A DNA stretch of 64,000 nucleotides from Luteimonas fraxinea (GCF_021233355.1 NZ_CP089507.1:1798001-1862000); one strand, 5' to 3'; counted from the first letter of the stretch, positions 26,883-36,279 are shown. Notes: generated from the letters alone by a model not told the origin. A program made the numbers and translations.

Positions 26883-27965
26883 TCAGCGCTGCATGCAGCG
26901 TTCCCAGCGTTCCTGGACGCGGTTGGCGAACCACGCGGTCGTCAGGGTGCGGGTGATCTTGGGGCTTTCGAGCACGATGCCAGGCAGCACGGCACGTGGC
27001 AGCGCGCGTCCGGCGGCGGTGTCGGCCAGTGCGAAGACGCGGCGGTAGAGATCGGTGTCTTCGAACCCGTGTTCGCTGCCCTGCGCCAGCGCGCGGCGGA
27101 TCTGCGCGTCCGTCATGTCGATACGTCCGCCCAGCGCGCGCACGGCGCGTTCGGTGGCGCCGGGGGTGTCAAGGTTCGCACCGGGCAGCAGCAGGTCGCC
27201 ATCGAGCGCGAGTTCGATGCCCGAGGCTTCGGTCACCGCGTTCTGGAAGGCCGCATTGCGACTGGCATACCAGCCGGCGTTGAAATCGGCGAAGCGGTAC
27301 AGCGGCGTGTCGTAGTTCGCGGGATAGCCCAGCAGATGGGTGGTGCCGAAATACAGGCCGCCGCGCCGGGTGAATACTTCGTGCCGGATGTCGCGCTCGA
27401 CCGGATATGGATAACCGTCCGCGTGTGTCTGCGCGAAGTCGATGCGGACCTGCATCGGCCCGCCGGTGCGCACCGGGTTGTGGTCGGCGAACAGACGCCG
27501 GCCCAGCGGCACCATGGCAATGAAGTCTTCGTAGAGTTCGCTCAGATCGCGCTCGGTGCGCACGCGATCGAGCCGCTGCGCGTACGTGCGGCCATCGGGC
27601 GATTCGAGACGCAACGCGGCGTTGAGCAGGAAGTCCGGCACGTGCACCGCGGCGGCGCGGCGCTCGATCTCGGTGCGTGCGAGTTTCGGCAGGCCCGGCA
27701 CGGCGGGATCGGCGGTGTAGGTGCTCTCCTGTTCGGTCACGGCGAGCACGGCGCACAGGTGTTCGCTGGTGGGCGCGATGTCCTGCGCGGTGAGCGCGAC
27801 GTAGACATCGTTTGCCCAGCCCGCGCGATCGTCGAGGCGGGCCGGCAGCTTGCGCAGGATCTCGGCGCGGACATCGTCGGGGCTGCGCTGCATCTGCAAT
27901 GGCGCCTGGCTGGCGCAGCCGGCGAGCAGGAACAGCGCGGTCAGGGCACACAGGATCCGGGTCAT
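26883..27965 (-). CDS. DUF1615 lipoprotein (intact copy)
   Basis: 360 residues. The signal peptide and lipobox (ALFLLAGC) place it in the envelope. The DUF1615 body contains a lysozyme-like helix (AVTEQESTYTADPAVPGL), which suggests a glycoside-hydrolase-like fold, though activity is unproven. This is the only complete copy of three DUF1615 sequences within 10 kb. Followed upstream on the same strand by the VWA lipoprotein and TonB-like genes, with gaps of about 70-95 bp, possibly one transcription unit. Confidence 0.85.
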   Translation of the reverse strand: MTRILCALTALFLLAGCASQAPLQMQRSPDDVRAEILRKLPARLDDRAGWANDVYVALTAQDIAPTSEHLCAVLAVTEQESTYTADPAVPGLPKLARTEIERRAAAVHVPDFLLNAALRLESPDGRTYAQRLDRVRTERDLSELYEDFIAMVPLGRRLFADHNPVRTGGPMQVRIDFAQTHADGYPYPVERDIRHEVFTRRGGLYFGTTHLLGYPANYDTPLYRFADFNAGWYASRNAAFQNAVTEASGIELALDGDLLLPGANLDTPGATERAVRALGGRIDMTDAQIRRALAQGSEHGFEDTDLYRRVFALADTAAGRALPRAVLPGIVLESPKITRTLTTAWFANRVQERWERCMQR

Positions 27966-28058
27966 GGCAGGCGCTTTGCGGCGAACGGTGCGGCATCGTC
28001 GCAGACGCCGTGCGGTGCGCGCGGATCGCGCGCGGCGGCGGTCATGCGGCTGACAGGA

Positions 28059-29258
28059 TCACCGCGTGTCGCCGTCGCGCGCGTCCTGCGTGGCCGCTTC
28101 GCGATCGGTTTGCGCTGCATCCACGCCGGCGTCGCGCGCGTTGCTGGAACGCGACACCGTGGCATCGCGCTCGGCCTTGGCGGGCTCGATGATGCCGTCG
28201 CGCTTGGCGCTGGCCTGGTCGTTGGCGTAGCTGCGCTGCTCCGAGGTCGCGCGGCCGGTGTTGTAGTCGGCGGATGTGGCCGAGACGATCGCGTTGAATT
28301 CGGCACTGGCCTTGTCGACGAGGCAGTTGTAGCGCTCGGCATGCGTGCCGACCGTGCGGTTGTACGCGGTCGATGCAGCGCCGATGCGGCAGTTGAAGCG
28401 CGCACTGATCGCGGCAAGACGGCGGTTCAACAGCGCATTGAGATCGGCGCGGTTCTGCGCGGCCAGATACTCGCCGCCCCCGGCTTCGGCGACGCTGCGC
28501 AGCTGCTGTTCGGCCTGCGCATCGACATCGAAGCCGATCACGTTGACGACCACGCCGATGTCGCTGGCCTGCAGCGCGCGCGCCGCGGCGACGGGATCGC
28601 CGTCGCAGGTTTCGATGCCGTCGGAGACGAGATAGACCACGTTGCCGTCGGCATTCGCGCCGCCATCGGCGAAGTCGCGCGCGGCGGCCTGCAGCGACGC
28701 GGCGATCGGAGTGAAACCGCTGGGCTGGAACGCACGCACGGCGGTTTCGAACGCGGCCGGGTCGCGCGGCGCGAAGGGCTGCACGAGTTCGGTGGCGCGG
28801 CAGGACTCGGGCTTGTCCTGCTCACGGTTGCCGCCGCGATGGCCGTAGACGCGTAATGCGACCTGGGCGTCGCCTTCGATGCGGCGCGCGAAGTCGAGCA
28901 GCGCGTCCTGCGCGATCACGAGTTTGGTCTCCCCGCCCTGGCGACCGGCCATCGAGCCGGAGGCATCGAGCATCAGCAGCACGCGACGCGGTGCGGCGGG
29001 CAGGCCGGCGACGTCTTCATCGGCGCAGGCCTGCGCATCCGGCGACTCGGCCTGCGGGCAGGTTGCGATGTCTTCGCCGTGGGTGGCGACTAGGCCGTCG
29101 TAGTAGCTGCGCAGCGCGGGATCGTCGGTAGCCGCGGCAGCAGGTGCGTCCGGCGTGGCGGAAGACGCGGCGGTGTCGGCGGTGTCGGTCCGGCTGCAGC
29201 CCGCGGACAGGCAGGCGGCGATCACGAGGGCCAGCAGATGGCGGGCGTTGCGCGGCAT
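28059..29258 (-). CDS. VWA-domain lipoprotein with an 11-residue repeat tail
   Basis: 399 residues. Lipobox LSAGC at 17-21. A von Willebrand A domain starts near 92 with the MIDAS motif DASGS at 98-102, then TPIAAS and SDGIETCDGDP. From about residue 288 to the end, ten consecutive 11-residue units can be laid out (for example YNRTVGTHAER, YNCLVDKASAE, FNAIVSATSAD). This hendecad pattern predicts a long right-handed coiled coil or extended helix. The first units have Tyr/Phe-Asn at the start; later ones become Asp/Ala/Arg-rich. Likely a metal-binding adhesion or scaffold protein in the periplasm or outer membrane. Neighbour of a TonB-like protein. Confidence 0.85.
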   Translation of the reverse strand: MPRNARHLLALVIAACLSAGCSRTDTADTAASSATPDAPAAAATDDPALRSYYDGLVATHGEDIATCPQAESPDAQACADEDVAGLPAAPRRVLLMLDASGSMAGRQGGETKLVIAQDALLDFARRIEGDAQVALRVYGHRGGNREQDKPESCRATELVQPFAPRDPAAFETAVRAFQPSGFTPIAASLQAAARDFADGGANADGNVVYLVSDGIETCDGDPVAAARALQASDIGVVVNVIGFDVDAQAEQQLRSVAEAGGGEYLAAQNRADLNALLNRRLAAISARFNCRIGAASTAYNRTVGTHAERYNCLVDKASAEFNAIVSATSADYNTGRATSEQRSYANDQASAKRDGIIEPAKAERDATVSRSSNARDAGVDAAQTDREAATQDARDGDTR

Positions 29259-29329
29259 GCGGCGTCTCCGGTGTGGACGCGCAGTGTGCGGCCGGGGCGT
29301 CGCGGCGCGATCAAGACGACCGCGGGGAA

Positions 29330-30199
29330 TCAGCGGTACGGCCCCGGCCCGCGCCAGACGACTTCGCCGCGGCGGTAGACGCGATGGAAGCCGATGACTT
29401 CGCGTGAGTCGCGGATGTTGGCCATCGCCGGATCTTCCGGGGCGAGCATGCGGCAGTCGCTGGACTCGCGGCGCAGCGCGGTTTCCAGCGGGCAGACCAT
29501 GTAGTCGCGGGTGCCCGGCAGCGGGATGAAGAGTTCGGTGACGCCTTCGTCGCGCCATTCGCGCAAGCGGGTTTCGCTGGTGGTGTCGTAGACCACCTGG
29601 TAGCCGCCGACTTCGAGACTGGGCTGGTCTGACGTGGAATCGCGGCCGCGGCCCTGGCCGATCTGCGCGGTGCGCTCGCGACCGGCGTTCACCGGCGCGG
29701 TGGCCTCGGGAAGCATGCCGGGCGGCTGGCCCCAGGTGCGCGCGCGATGCTGGGCATCGGGCGGGCTGGCGGCGGCCTGCGACTGCACAGGTTGCGGCGG
29801 TGTCGCCGGGGCCGGCGGCGCAGGACGCGGCGGGCGGACCTCGGTGAGGGATTCGACGGGCGCGACCTCGTCGGGCGGCACCGGTTCGGCGGCTTCCTCG
29901 ACGCGCGTGGTCACCACACGCGAGGTCACGGGCGCGGCCTGGGTGGGCGGCGTCTGCGGCGGCGGGCTCGCAATCGGCGCGGTCACCGGCTGCGGCGGGG
30001 TGATGCCGATGTACTCGACCGCCATCGGGCTGCCGGCCGATGAGCCCTGCGGCGTCTTGAAGACGATGGGCTGCGAGGTCAGCAACAGATACGCGAACAG
30101 CACGTGCAGCACCGCGCTGACGAGCGCGGCGAACCACGGCTGCAGACGTTCGTTGCGGGACGGAGCGCGTCCCTCCGGACGGCGGAACGCCTTGCTCAT
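29330..30199 (-). CDS. TonB-like periplasm-spanning protein with a non-TonB C-terminal domain
   Basis: 289 residues. A cytoplasmic basic tail and one membrane helix (FAALVSAVLHVLFAYLLL, about 24-41) are followed by a Pro/Ala/Gln-rich linker to about 190, as in TonB and TolA. The last 95 residues (from about LEVGGYQVVYDTT to VVWRGPGPYR) contain two cysteines and do not show the TonB fold motifs I know. AGGCGG precedes the ATG. Upstream of the VWA lipoprotein on the same strand, so a trans-envelope pair is conceivable. Function unknown. Confidence 0.7.
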   Translation of the reverse strand: MSKAFRRPEGRAPSRNERLQPWFAALVSAVLHVLFAYLLLTSQPIVFKTPQGSSAGSPMAVEYIGITPPQPVTAPIASPPPQTPPTQAAPVTSRVVTTRVEEAAEPVPPDEVAPVESLTEVRPPRPAPPAPATPPQPVQSQAAASPPDAQHRARTWGQPPGMLPEATAPVNAGRERTAQIGQGRGRDSTSDQPSLEVGGYQVVYDTTSETRLREWRDEGVTELFIPLPGTRDYMVCPLETALRRESSDCRMLAPEDPAMANIRDSREVIGFHRVYRRGEVVWRGPGPYR

Positions 30200-30477
30200 G
30201 CCGCCTGCAATGCGTCGGAGGTGCGGGCCTTCATGCGGAATCTGGAGGTGCGGCGTGGGGACCGGCATCGTAACGCGAGCGGGTGTGCAAACGCGGGGAC
30301 GCGGGGGCTGTGATCCAGCGGTGGTGCAGTCCGAGGGCGCTTCAGAACGCGTGGCGGCGCGGATGGCGCGCGTGGTCACCTGAACACCAGGCGTCGCCCC
30401 TAGGGGCGGCCCCACTGGGCGACGTGACAGGCAGGTTGCACGCTGACGCCACGTCCCGCGCGCGCCAGGTTCCGGCC

Positions 30478-32148
30478 ATGACCAATCCCCTGTCTTCCGC
30501 CACGAATACGCTGCTCACCCACTACGATCGCGCCGCCGCTGCCGACACCGGCTTCTTCAGCGACGCCTCGCGGATCACCACCAGCGATCTCGAAGCCCTG
30601 ATCGCCGATGGGTCGACGCCGCAGGACCTGCGCGAGGCCGCGCAATTCCTGCTCGACAGCGCGGTCTCGCAGCGCTACCTCGATACCGCCAACGGGTCCG
30701 GCGGATTCGATGGGCGCATCAGCCGCGACGATTTGCAGTCGGCCGCACAGGAACTCGCGGGACCGGGCGCGTACAACGCCCTGCTCGACACCGCGGCCGG
30801 GCAGCGGTCTTCGGCTTGGAATCCCTTTTCCGCCGCGCGCGATGGCACCGTGGGCGATGCCGACATTGCCGCCGCGCTCGCCGATCCCGGCGTGCCGCAG
30901 GAGGTGAAAGACACCCTGCAGCTGCTGCAGCAGTCCGGCGACACCACGCGTGCGAGCGAACTGCTGCGCAGCCTGACGCCCGAAGGTGCCGCGGCGGCGA
31001 GCGCGCTGCAGAACACGCCGGCCTACGCGGCGCTGTCGGACGCGGACCGCGCACTGGTCGCGCAGGCGTTCGTCGATTCAGGGGCGTCGACGTCGGTCGC
31101 ACGTGATCTCGCCACGCTGGTCGGCGATCCCTCGTTCCAGGCGATGACGCCGGCGCAGCGCACCGCCGCGCTGAGCGAGGCGGCGCTGCTGCAGACGCCG
31201 GAGTTCAAGGCGCTGTCGCCGGCGGACCAGCGCCTGGTGACCGAGGCGCTGGCCAACCGCACGCCTGGCGACACCGATCTGCCGGCCGCGCTCAAGACGC
31301 TGATCGAAAGCGCGGACTTCCAGTCGAGCGACCAGTTCGGCGCCGACGAGCGCACCGCGTTGCTGAGCCAGGTGCGCAACTATCCCGATTCGCGCTCGGT
31401 CGAGAACCTCGGGCAGCTGATCGGCAAGGACTGGTTCCGCGATTTCGATCTGGGCGACAGCCAGCGCGCGTTGAAGGCGGTGGCCTACCTGTCGCAGAAC
31501 GATGCCGGCGACATGACCATCATCGACAACACGCTGGATCTGTTCCTGGCCGATGACGCGCCGTACCGCTTCGACTTCGGCGAGACCTCGGCCTACGGCT
31601 CCGTGCCGCCCGAACCGGGCGACCTGTTCCAGATGAATCGTGCGTACATCGGCGCCGACAACAATCCGGTCGACATGTCGATGTCGTCGACGCTGGGCGG
31701 CGAGCTGCGCGTGATCGGCCATACCTTCGTGCATGAGGTGAACCACATGCGCAACTGGGACAAGAGTCTGTCCCTCAACTCGTCGTACGGGTTCCATGAG
31801 GAATACCGCGCGTTCTACGTCGGCTCGCAGGCACAGCACGGTCGCACGCCGACGGTCGCGGACGTCATCGACCGCGTGGCCGGCTTCGTCAACGTGGATG
31901 GCAGCTACGACCACCTCGCCGCGCTGCTGGATGCGAAGGGCGCGGATGCGCAGGGGATCGTGGATCATCTCAATACGATTCTCGGGCGCAGCGATCTGAC
32001 GGTCGACAACGCCCGCGCCGAGGTCAACGCGCTGGTGCAGGCGAAGAAAGAGGCCGAAACCAATGGCACACCCTTGCCGCCGGAGCTGTCACAGTCTGCC
32101 GGCGTCACCACTGGGCCCGATGGCACGAACAATCTGACCAATGCGTAA
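30478..32148 (+). CDS. HrpK/NolX-like protein with zincin motif, putative translocated protease
   Basis: 556 residues, no signal peptide, no cysteine. The N-terminal third has repeated helical units with acidic loops such as DTANGSGGFDGRISRDDL and RDGTVGDADI, like the HrpK/HrpF/NolX class of type III translocon or effector proteins. The middle repeats short helices (TPEFKALSPADQRLVTEAL). The C-terminal part has the metalloprotease motif HEVNH at 419-423, with Glu442 in FHEEYRAFY 18 residues later, the spacing of gluzincins. A predicted zinc protease delivered outside the cell is the best reading, but no secretion apparatus is in the window. The lipoprotein gene downstream overlaps its stop. 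Confidence 0.75.
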   Translation: MTNPLSSATNTLLTHYDRAAAADTGFFSDASRITTSDLEALIADGSTPQDLREAAQFLLDSAVSQRYLDTANGSGGFDGRISRDDLQSAAQELAGPGAYNALLDTAAGQRSSAWNPFSAARDGTVGDADIAAALADPGVPQEVKDTLQLLQQSGDTTRASELLRSLTPEGAAAASALQNTPAYAALSDADRALVAQAFVDSGASTSVARDLATLVGDPSFQAMTPAQRTAALSEAALLQTPEFKALSPADQRLVTEALANRTPGDTDLPAALKTLIESADFQSSDQFGADERTALLSQVRNYPDSRSVENLGQLIGKDWFRDFDLGDSQRALKAVAYLSQNDAGDMTIIDNTLDLFLADDAPYRFDFGETSAYGSVPPEPGDLFQMNRAYIGADNNPVDMSMSSTLGGELRVIGHTFVHEVNHMRNWDKSLSLNSSYGFHEEYRAFYVGSQAQHGRTPTVADVIDRVAGFVNVDGSYDHLAALLDAKGADAQGIVDHLNTILGRSDLTVDNARAEVNALVQAKKEAETNGTPLPPELSQSAGVTTGPDGTNNLTNA

Positions 32149-32773
32149 GCTGATCCATGCCGCCGGCTGTTGCCTGTTGATCGTCGCCCCGACCGGGTGC
32201 GCGCAGCAGGCGGCTGCGCCCGCGGCCACCCCAACCGAATCGACGGCGGAGACGATGGACGAGACCAGCAAGCGCGTGGCCGAAGTAGCCGCGGACGCCA
32301 ATGGATGGCAGGTGGCGGATGTCGTGGTGACCGACGTGCCGGACGGGGCCGCAGGTGCATGCCGCCTGGTGGGCGTGCGCTCGAACAATGTGCTGTCGGC
32401 CTCGACGAAGACCTATGCGGTGCTGCATGGCGACGAAGTCGTCGGCCGTGGCGACGCGGATGCGCTGGCGCGCGTCCTCGACGCCTGCGGCGACGAAGCA
32501 AGCCCGGCGCTGTGGGCCGAAGCGGTGGCCGCATTCGGCGAAGACGTGCCACCGGGACGCGTGCCCAAGGCCGCGGCGAACATCTCCAGTGATGCGCACC
32601 GCGGCGCGATCGAGCGTGGTGGCTACAGCTTCCATCCGCCGCAGTTCGCAACCGACGGCGCGGTCGAGTTCTTCATGACCGATGTCGAAGGCGGCCAGCT
32701 GTTCGAAGTGCGCGCGGCGCGCGGCGCTGATGGCGCGATCGATGTAGTGGTGAAACCTGCAGGACGCGGCTGA
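32141..32773 (+). CDS. Lipoprotein of unknown function coupled to the zincin gene
   Basis: 210 residues. The signal peptide ends in a lipobox-like VAPTGC near residue 20. The mature part is acidic, with a pair of conserved-looking cysteines (GACRLVG, LDACGDEA). The ATG lies 8 bp inside the upstream gene, so the two are translationally coupled. A periplasmic lipoprotein paired with a toxic protease could serve as its immunity factor or accessory; this is inference from position only. Confidence 0.7.
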   Translation: MRKLIHAAGCCLLIVAPTGCAQQAAAPAATPTESTAETMDETSKRVAEVAADANGWQVADVVVTDVPDGAAGACRLVGVRSNNVLSASTKTYAVLHGDEVVGRGDADALARVLDACGDEASPALWAEAVAAFGEDVPPGRVPKAAANISSDAHRGAIERGGYSFHPPQFATDGAVEFFMTDVEGGQLFEVRAARGADGAIDVVVKPAGRG

Positions 32774-32807
32774 TCGCGTCGCGCGGTACGGATTGACTGA
32801 AACGCAG

Positions 32808-32841
32808 CGGGCCGGCGCGTGTGAGGCGCCGGCCCGTTTTT
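32808..32841. terminator. Strong intrinsic terminator between convergent genes
   Basis: Stem cgggccggcgc pairs exactly with gcgccggcccg, followed by five T on the plus strand. It ends the zincin/lipoprotein transcript and lies 20 bp beyond the DUF3597 stop on the other strand. Confidence 0.85.
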
Positions 32842-32861
32842 CTACATGCCGCTTCGAGCGG

Positions 32862-33308
32862 TCAGTCCTTCAGATCGTCCGGGACCTTGCCGCCGTTCTC
32901 GGCCAGCTTGCGCATCACGGCCTTGTGCAGCGCGAGGTTCTGCTCGGCACTGCCGTGCGCACCGGCGTTGACGTCGAGCTCGGCGGCGAGCTCCTTGCGC
33001 GCCTCGAGGTTGGAATCGAGATCGAGCAACTTCAGCAGGTCGACGATCGAACGGCGCCAGTCGCTGGCACCACCCTTCTCGGCGGCGAGCGCGGTCAGCA
33101 CCGCTTCGACATCGACCGGCTCTGCCGGCTGCGCGGGCGCTGTCGCGGCGGGCGTCGGGTTGTGCGACGGCGGCGACACCTTGGGATCGTTCTCGCTGCC
33201 GGTGAAAATCACGGCCGCCGGCTTTGCGGGCGCGGCAGGCTTGGACGTCGGCGCGGGTGCATCTTTGCGGCCGAAGATGCGGTCGGCGATTTTCGAGAAC
33301 AGGCCCAT
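32862..33308 (-). CDS. DUF3597 protein
   Basis: 148 residues. Opens with MGLFSKIADRIFGRK, has a Pro/Ala linker, and ends with the DUF3597 helical domain (DWRRSIVDLLKLLDLDSN, ELAAELDVNAGAHGSAEQNL). The known structure of this family is a small helical fold of unknown role, often near envelope-stress genes. Start at ATG 33308 has GGAG 8 bp upstream; a GTG three codons earlier is possible. Confidence 0.85.
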   Translation of the reverse strand: MGLFSKIADRIFGRKDAPAPTSKPAAPAKPAAVIFTGSENDPKVSPPSHNPTPAATAPAQPAEPVDVEAVLTALAAEKGGASDWRRSIVDLLKLLDLDSNLEARKELAAELDVNAGAHGSAEQNLALHKAVMRKLAENGGKVPDDLKD

Positions 33309-33480
33309 GCGGGTCACTCCGTTGAAGGGAACGGCGAGTGTGTGGCGCCGTTTGCAAAGGCCGCATGAAAGAATCGTGCGGTTGGGATGACGCTTCGGAT
33401 CGGGGTTAGTCTGGCGGCCTGCGCCGACGTCGATCTTCGGGTCACGCAGGTGCGGTCCACTTCACGGGGAGAAGATTCGA

Positions 33481-33777
33481 ATGGCGCTGGTGCAATGCGT
33501 GGAATGCGGACGCGAGATCAGTGATCGGGCGATCGCCTGCCCGCAATGCGGCTACCCGCGCCGGCGCACGGCGCCGATGTCGCGTGGCATCAAGATCCTG
33601 CTGGGTGCATGCGTGCTGCTTCTGGTCGCGATGTTCGTGTTCGCATTCGTCGCTGCATGGATGCTCCGCAAACCGATCGACATCGAACTGCCGCAGTCGA
33701 GCTTTCCATCGACTTCGTCGCAGGCGGACTGTCTCCCGCACCACGTGTGTGCGGCAACGCAGTTCGCGTCCCGCTAG
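33481..33777 (+). CDS. Zinc-ribbon membrane protein
   Basis: 98 residues. The N-terminal zinc ribbon CVECGREISDRAIACPQCG is followed by one membrane helix (ILLGACVLLLVAMFVFAFVAAWML). Two extra cysteines lie in the short C-terminal tail. A GGGGAGAAG site precedes the ATG. Function unknown. Confidence 0.75.
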   Translation: MALVQCVECGREISDRAIACPQCGYPRRRTAPMSRGIKILLGACVLLLVAMFVFAFVAAWMLRKPIDIELPQSSFPSTSSQADCLPHHVCAATQFASR

Positions 33778-33904
33778 ACCCACGCGGCATCTCGCAGCGC
33801 ATCGAATGGCGCCGTGCTGATACCGCCGCTCCGACCGTCGACCGCTTCACATACCGACCGCGGTCTGCTGCGTGTCGCAGCGCCGGTGCGCCTGGCGCGC
33901 CGCA

Positions 33905-35125
33905 TCAATCGGCGGCACGGTCCCGTCGACGCAGCGTCGGGCGCTGCCCGTTGGTGCACCAGCGCCAGATCCATTCGACCGGCCCGTAATGGAACCGGTC
34001 CAGCCACCATCGGCTCCACCACAGTTGCAGGGCCAGCACCGCGACCCACGCCAGCAGCAGGCCGACCAGCCCATGTGGCGCGCCCAGGCCTAGACCGATT
34101 CCGTAGAACAAGCCGATCGCGAGCAGGCTCTGCGTGAGGTAGTTGGTCAGCGCCATGCGGCCCAACGGTGCGAAGACACCGAGCCGGCGGTTCCATCCAG
34201 GCCGACAGAACATCAGCACGAAGCCGGTGGCGTATGCGATGCCCAGTGCGAGTGGCGCCGCACGCAACAGCATGCGGATCGCAATGCGCACTGCCTCGAC
34301 ATCGATGGCCGGCCACGTCGTACGCATGGGCGCCTGGATCTTGGACAACACGGTCGCCAGCAGCCAGGTGAAGAGCGCGCCGATCAGAATGCGCAGCAGC
34401 AGCGGACGATGTTGATCGGGAGACTGCAGCAGCCCAGCACGACCCGCCCAGTAGCCCAGCAGGAAGCGCCCCAGCACGAAACACACCAGCGCCCAGTTGG
34501 AGAGGCGCGCCCAGTTCGACATCGCCATATTGGTTGTGAGCGTATCCGCCCAGGACGTGCCGGCGAACGCGTCGAGTGCACGAGCATAGATGTCCGCCTG
34601 CGATGCCAGCGCAGGCAGCAGCGGGCGGATGACGGGCGTCAGGAGCGGCGGCAGCATCGCCACGATCAGGCCGGTCACGATCAACGTCCGGCTGGATGCG
34701 TGTCGGAAGGGAATCATCAGCAGGCCCACGAGCGCATAGGTGAACAGGATGTCGCCCCACCAGACGAACCACGCGTGGACTGCCCCGATCGCCAGCAGGA
34801 CCAGGAGGCGCCGCACGTAGCGGCGCATCACATCCGCGCCGCGCACCTGCGCGCGTTCGAGCTGCAGCGCGAAGCCGAGCCCGAACAGCAACGAGAAGAT
34901 GGTGATGAACTTGATATCGACCAGCGCCGTCATCGCATCGAGGACGAATCCGTCGAAAGTACTGCTCGGCAGGCCGGCTTTCTGCTGCGCATCGAGCATT
35001 TCGTACAAGCTCAACGAGCGCAGGTTGACCATCCACACACCGACCAGCGCGAAGCCACGCAGTGCATCGATCACCGTGTGGCGTTGCGCAAGCCGATGGG
35101 TATCGTGTCGCTCGCCGGTATCCAT
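33905..35125 (-). CDS. DUF418 membrane protein (YeiB-like)
   Basis: 406 residues with about ten membrane segments. Family motifs are IDALRGFALVGVWMVN at the N-terminus, FSLLFGLGF, and the C-terminal DUF418 block (PLGRMALTNYLTQS ... GPVEWIWRW). Possible acyltransferase-like relatives of OafA/YeiB; the role is unproven. An ATG at 35146 is an alternative start; neither has a clear ribosome binding site. Ends next to the DUF3597/zinc-ribbon pair without a visible terminator. Confidence 0.88.
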   Translation of the reverse strand: MDTGERHDTHRLAQRHTVIDALRGFALVGVWMVNLRSLSLYEMLDAQQKAGLPSSTFDGFVLDAMTALVDIKFITIFSLLFGLGFALQLERAQVRGADVMRRYVRRLLVLLAIGAVHAWFVWWGDILFTYALVGLLMIPFRHASSRTLIVTGLIVAMLPPLLTPVIRPLLPALASQADIYARALDAFAGTSWADTLTTNMAMSNWARLSNWALVCFVLGRFLLGYWAGRAGLLQSPDQHRPLLLRILIGALFTWLLATVLSKIQAPMRTTWPAIDVEAVRIAIRMLLRAAPLALGIAYATGFVLMFCRPGWNRRLGVFAPLGRMALTNYLTQSLLAIGLFYGIGLGLGAPHGLVGLLLAWVAVLALQLWWSRWWLDRFHYGPVEWIWRWCTNGQRPTLRRRDRAAD

Positions 35126-35183
35126 GGAGACTGACGAGTGCAACATGCGCGCGCGGTCATTCGGTCCGGAGTGGCCCCGCATC

Positions 35184-35945
35184 CTAGACCTGCGCGATCA
35201 CGAACAGCCGCGGAAACGGCAGCAGCAGGCTGCCATCTGCCTGTGCGGGCATCGCGCGTGTGATGCCGTCGAGATAGGCATCGAGAAACTCACTGCGCTC
35301 GGCGTCGTCCAGCGGCGCGAGGTAGGGGCCGAGTGCGGAGCCCTTGAACCATTCGACGACGGCGGCGTGATCGGCCAACGGATGGAAATAGGTCGTGCGC
35401 CAGATGTCGACGCGACTGCACAGCGGCGTCAGCAGTGCGTGGTACCACGCGGCGTCGTGGCGCTCGGGATGCTGCACATGGCCGATACGCGGGAGCCAGC
35501 GCGGCGATGCGGCGAGCGTCTGCGCGACGCGATGCGGCGGCTCGCCGAGATTGTCCGGTGTCTGCACGGCGAGGCAGCCGCCGTCGGCGAGCTGCGCCAG
35601 CAGCTGCGGGTACAGCTGCGCGTGATCGGGCAGCCACTGCAGCGAGGCGTTGGCGAGGATCACATCGACCGGGCGTTCGGCACGCCAGCTGGCGATGTCG
35701 GCGACCGCGAACGCGATGTCCGGCAGACGTTCGCGCGCGGCGCGGATCATGTCGTCGGCGCTGTCGATGCCGAGGATCGTCGCGTCCGGATAGCGCGCGG
35801 CCAGCACCTGCGTGGAGTTGCCGGGGCCGCAGCCCAGATCGACCGCATACGCGACGCTGTCGCGCGGAATGGCGGCGACCAGATCGCGAGACGGGCGCGT
35901 GCGTTCGTCTTCGAAGCGGCTGTACTGGGTGGCGGACCAGGTCAT
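35184..35945 (-). CDS. tam: Trans-aconitate 2-methyltransferase-like SAM methyltransferase
   Basis: 253 residues. Opening TWSATQYSRFEDERTRPSRD and the SAM motif VDLGCGPGNST (about 34-44) match Tam. The post-I region (GIDSADDM) and NASLQWLPDH are also typical. Tam methylates trans-aconitate, a by-product that inhibits the citrate cycle. GGAGACACGC precedes the ATG at 35945. Confidence 0.9.
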   Translation of the reverse strand: MTWSATQYSRFEDERTRPSRDLVAAIPRDSVAYAVDLGCGPGNSTQVLAARYPDATILGIDSADDMIRAARERLPDIAFAVADIASWRAERPVDVILANASLQWLPDHAQLYPQLLAQLADGGCLAVQTPDNLGEPPHRVAQTLAASPRWLPRIGHVQHPERHDAAWYHALLTPLCSRVDIWRTTYFHPLADHAAVVEWFKGSALGPYLAPLDDAERSEFLDAYLDGITRAMPAQADGSLLLPFPRLFVIAQV

Positions 35946-36279
35946 GCGTGTCTCCGTGCGCGGTGGTTGGGCGCCGTCTACAAACCCGCAGTTCGTCATC
36001 CCAGCGCACGCTGGGATCCATTGTGATCTTCGCGTCTGCGTTGGATCGTGCGACGACGCGCGAGCGAACACAGTGAAGCCGATGGGTTTCGCTGCGTTCT
36101 ACCCATCCTACGGAGGTGCCTGGTATCTGATCCGTGTCGTGACACGTCGAGTGTGGAGGCGATCGACAAGTCGGGCTTGATGTCGGCCCCGAGTTCATCG
36201 CACCGCTCGGTAGGCGTTGTGTTGTGCACGGCACCTTCGTGGGTTGAAGGGTAGGCAATTGGATGTTGCGACGGCGCTT

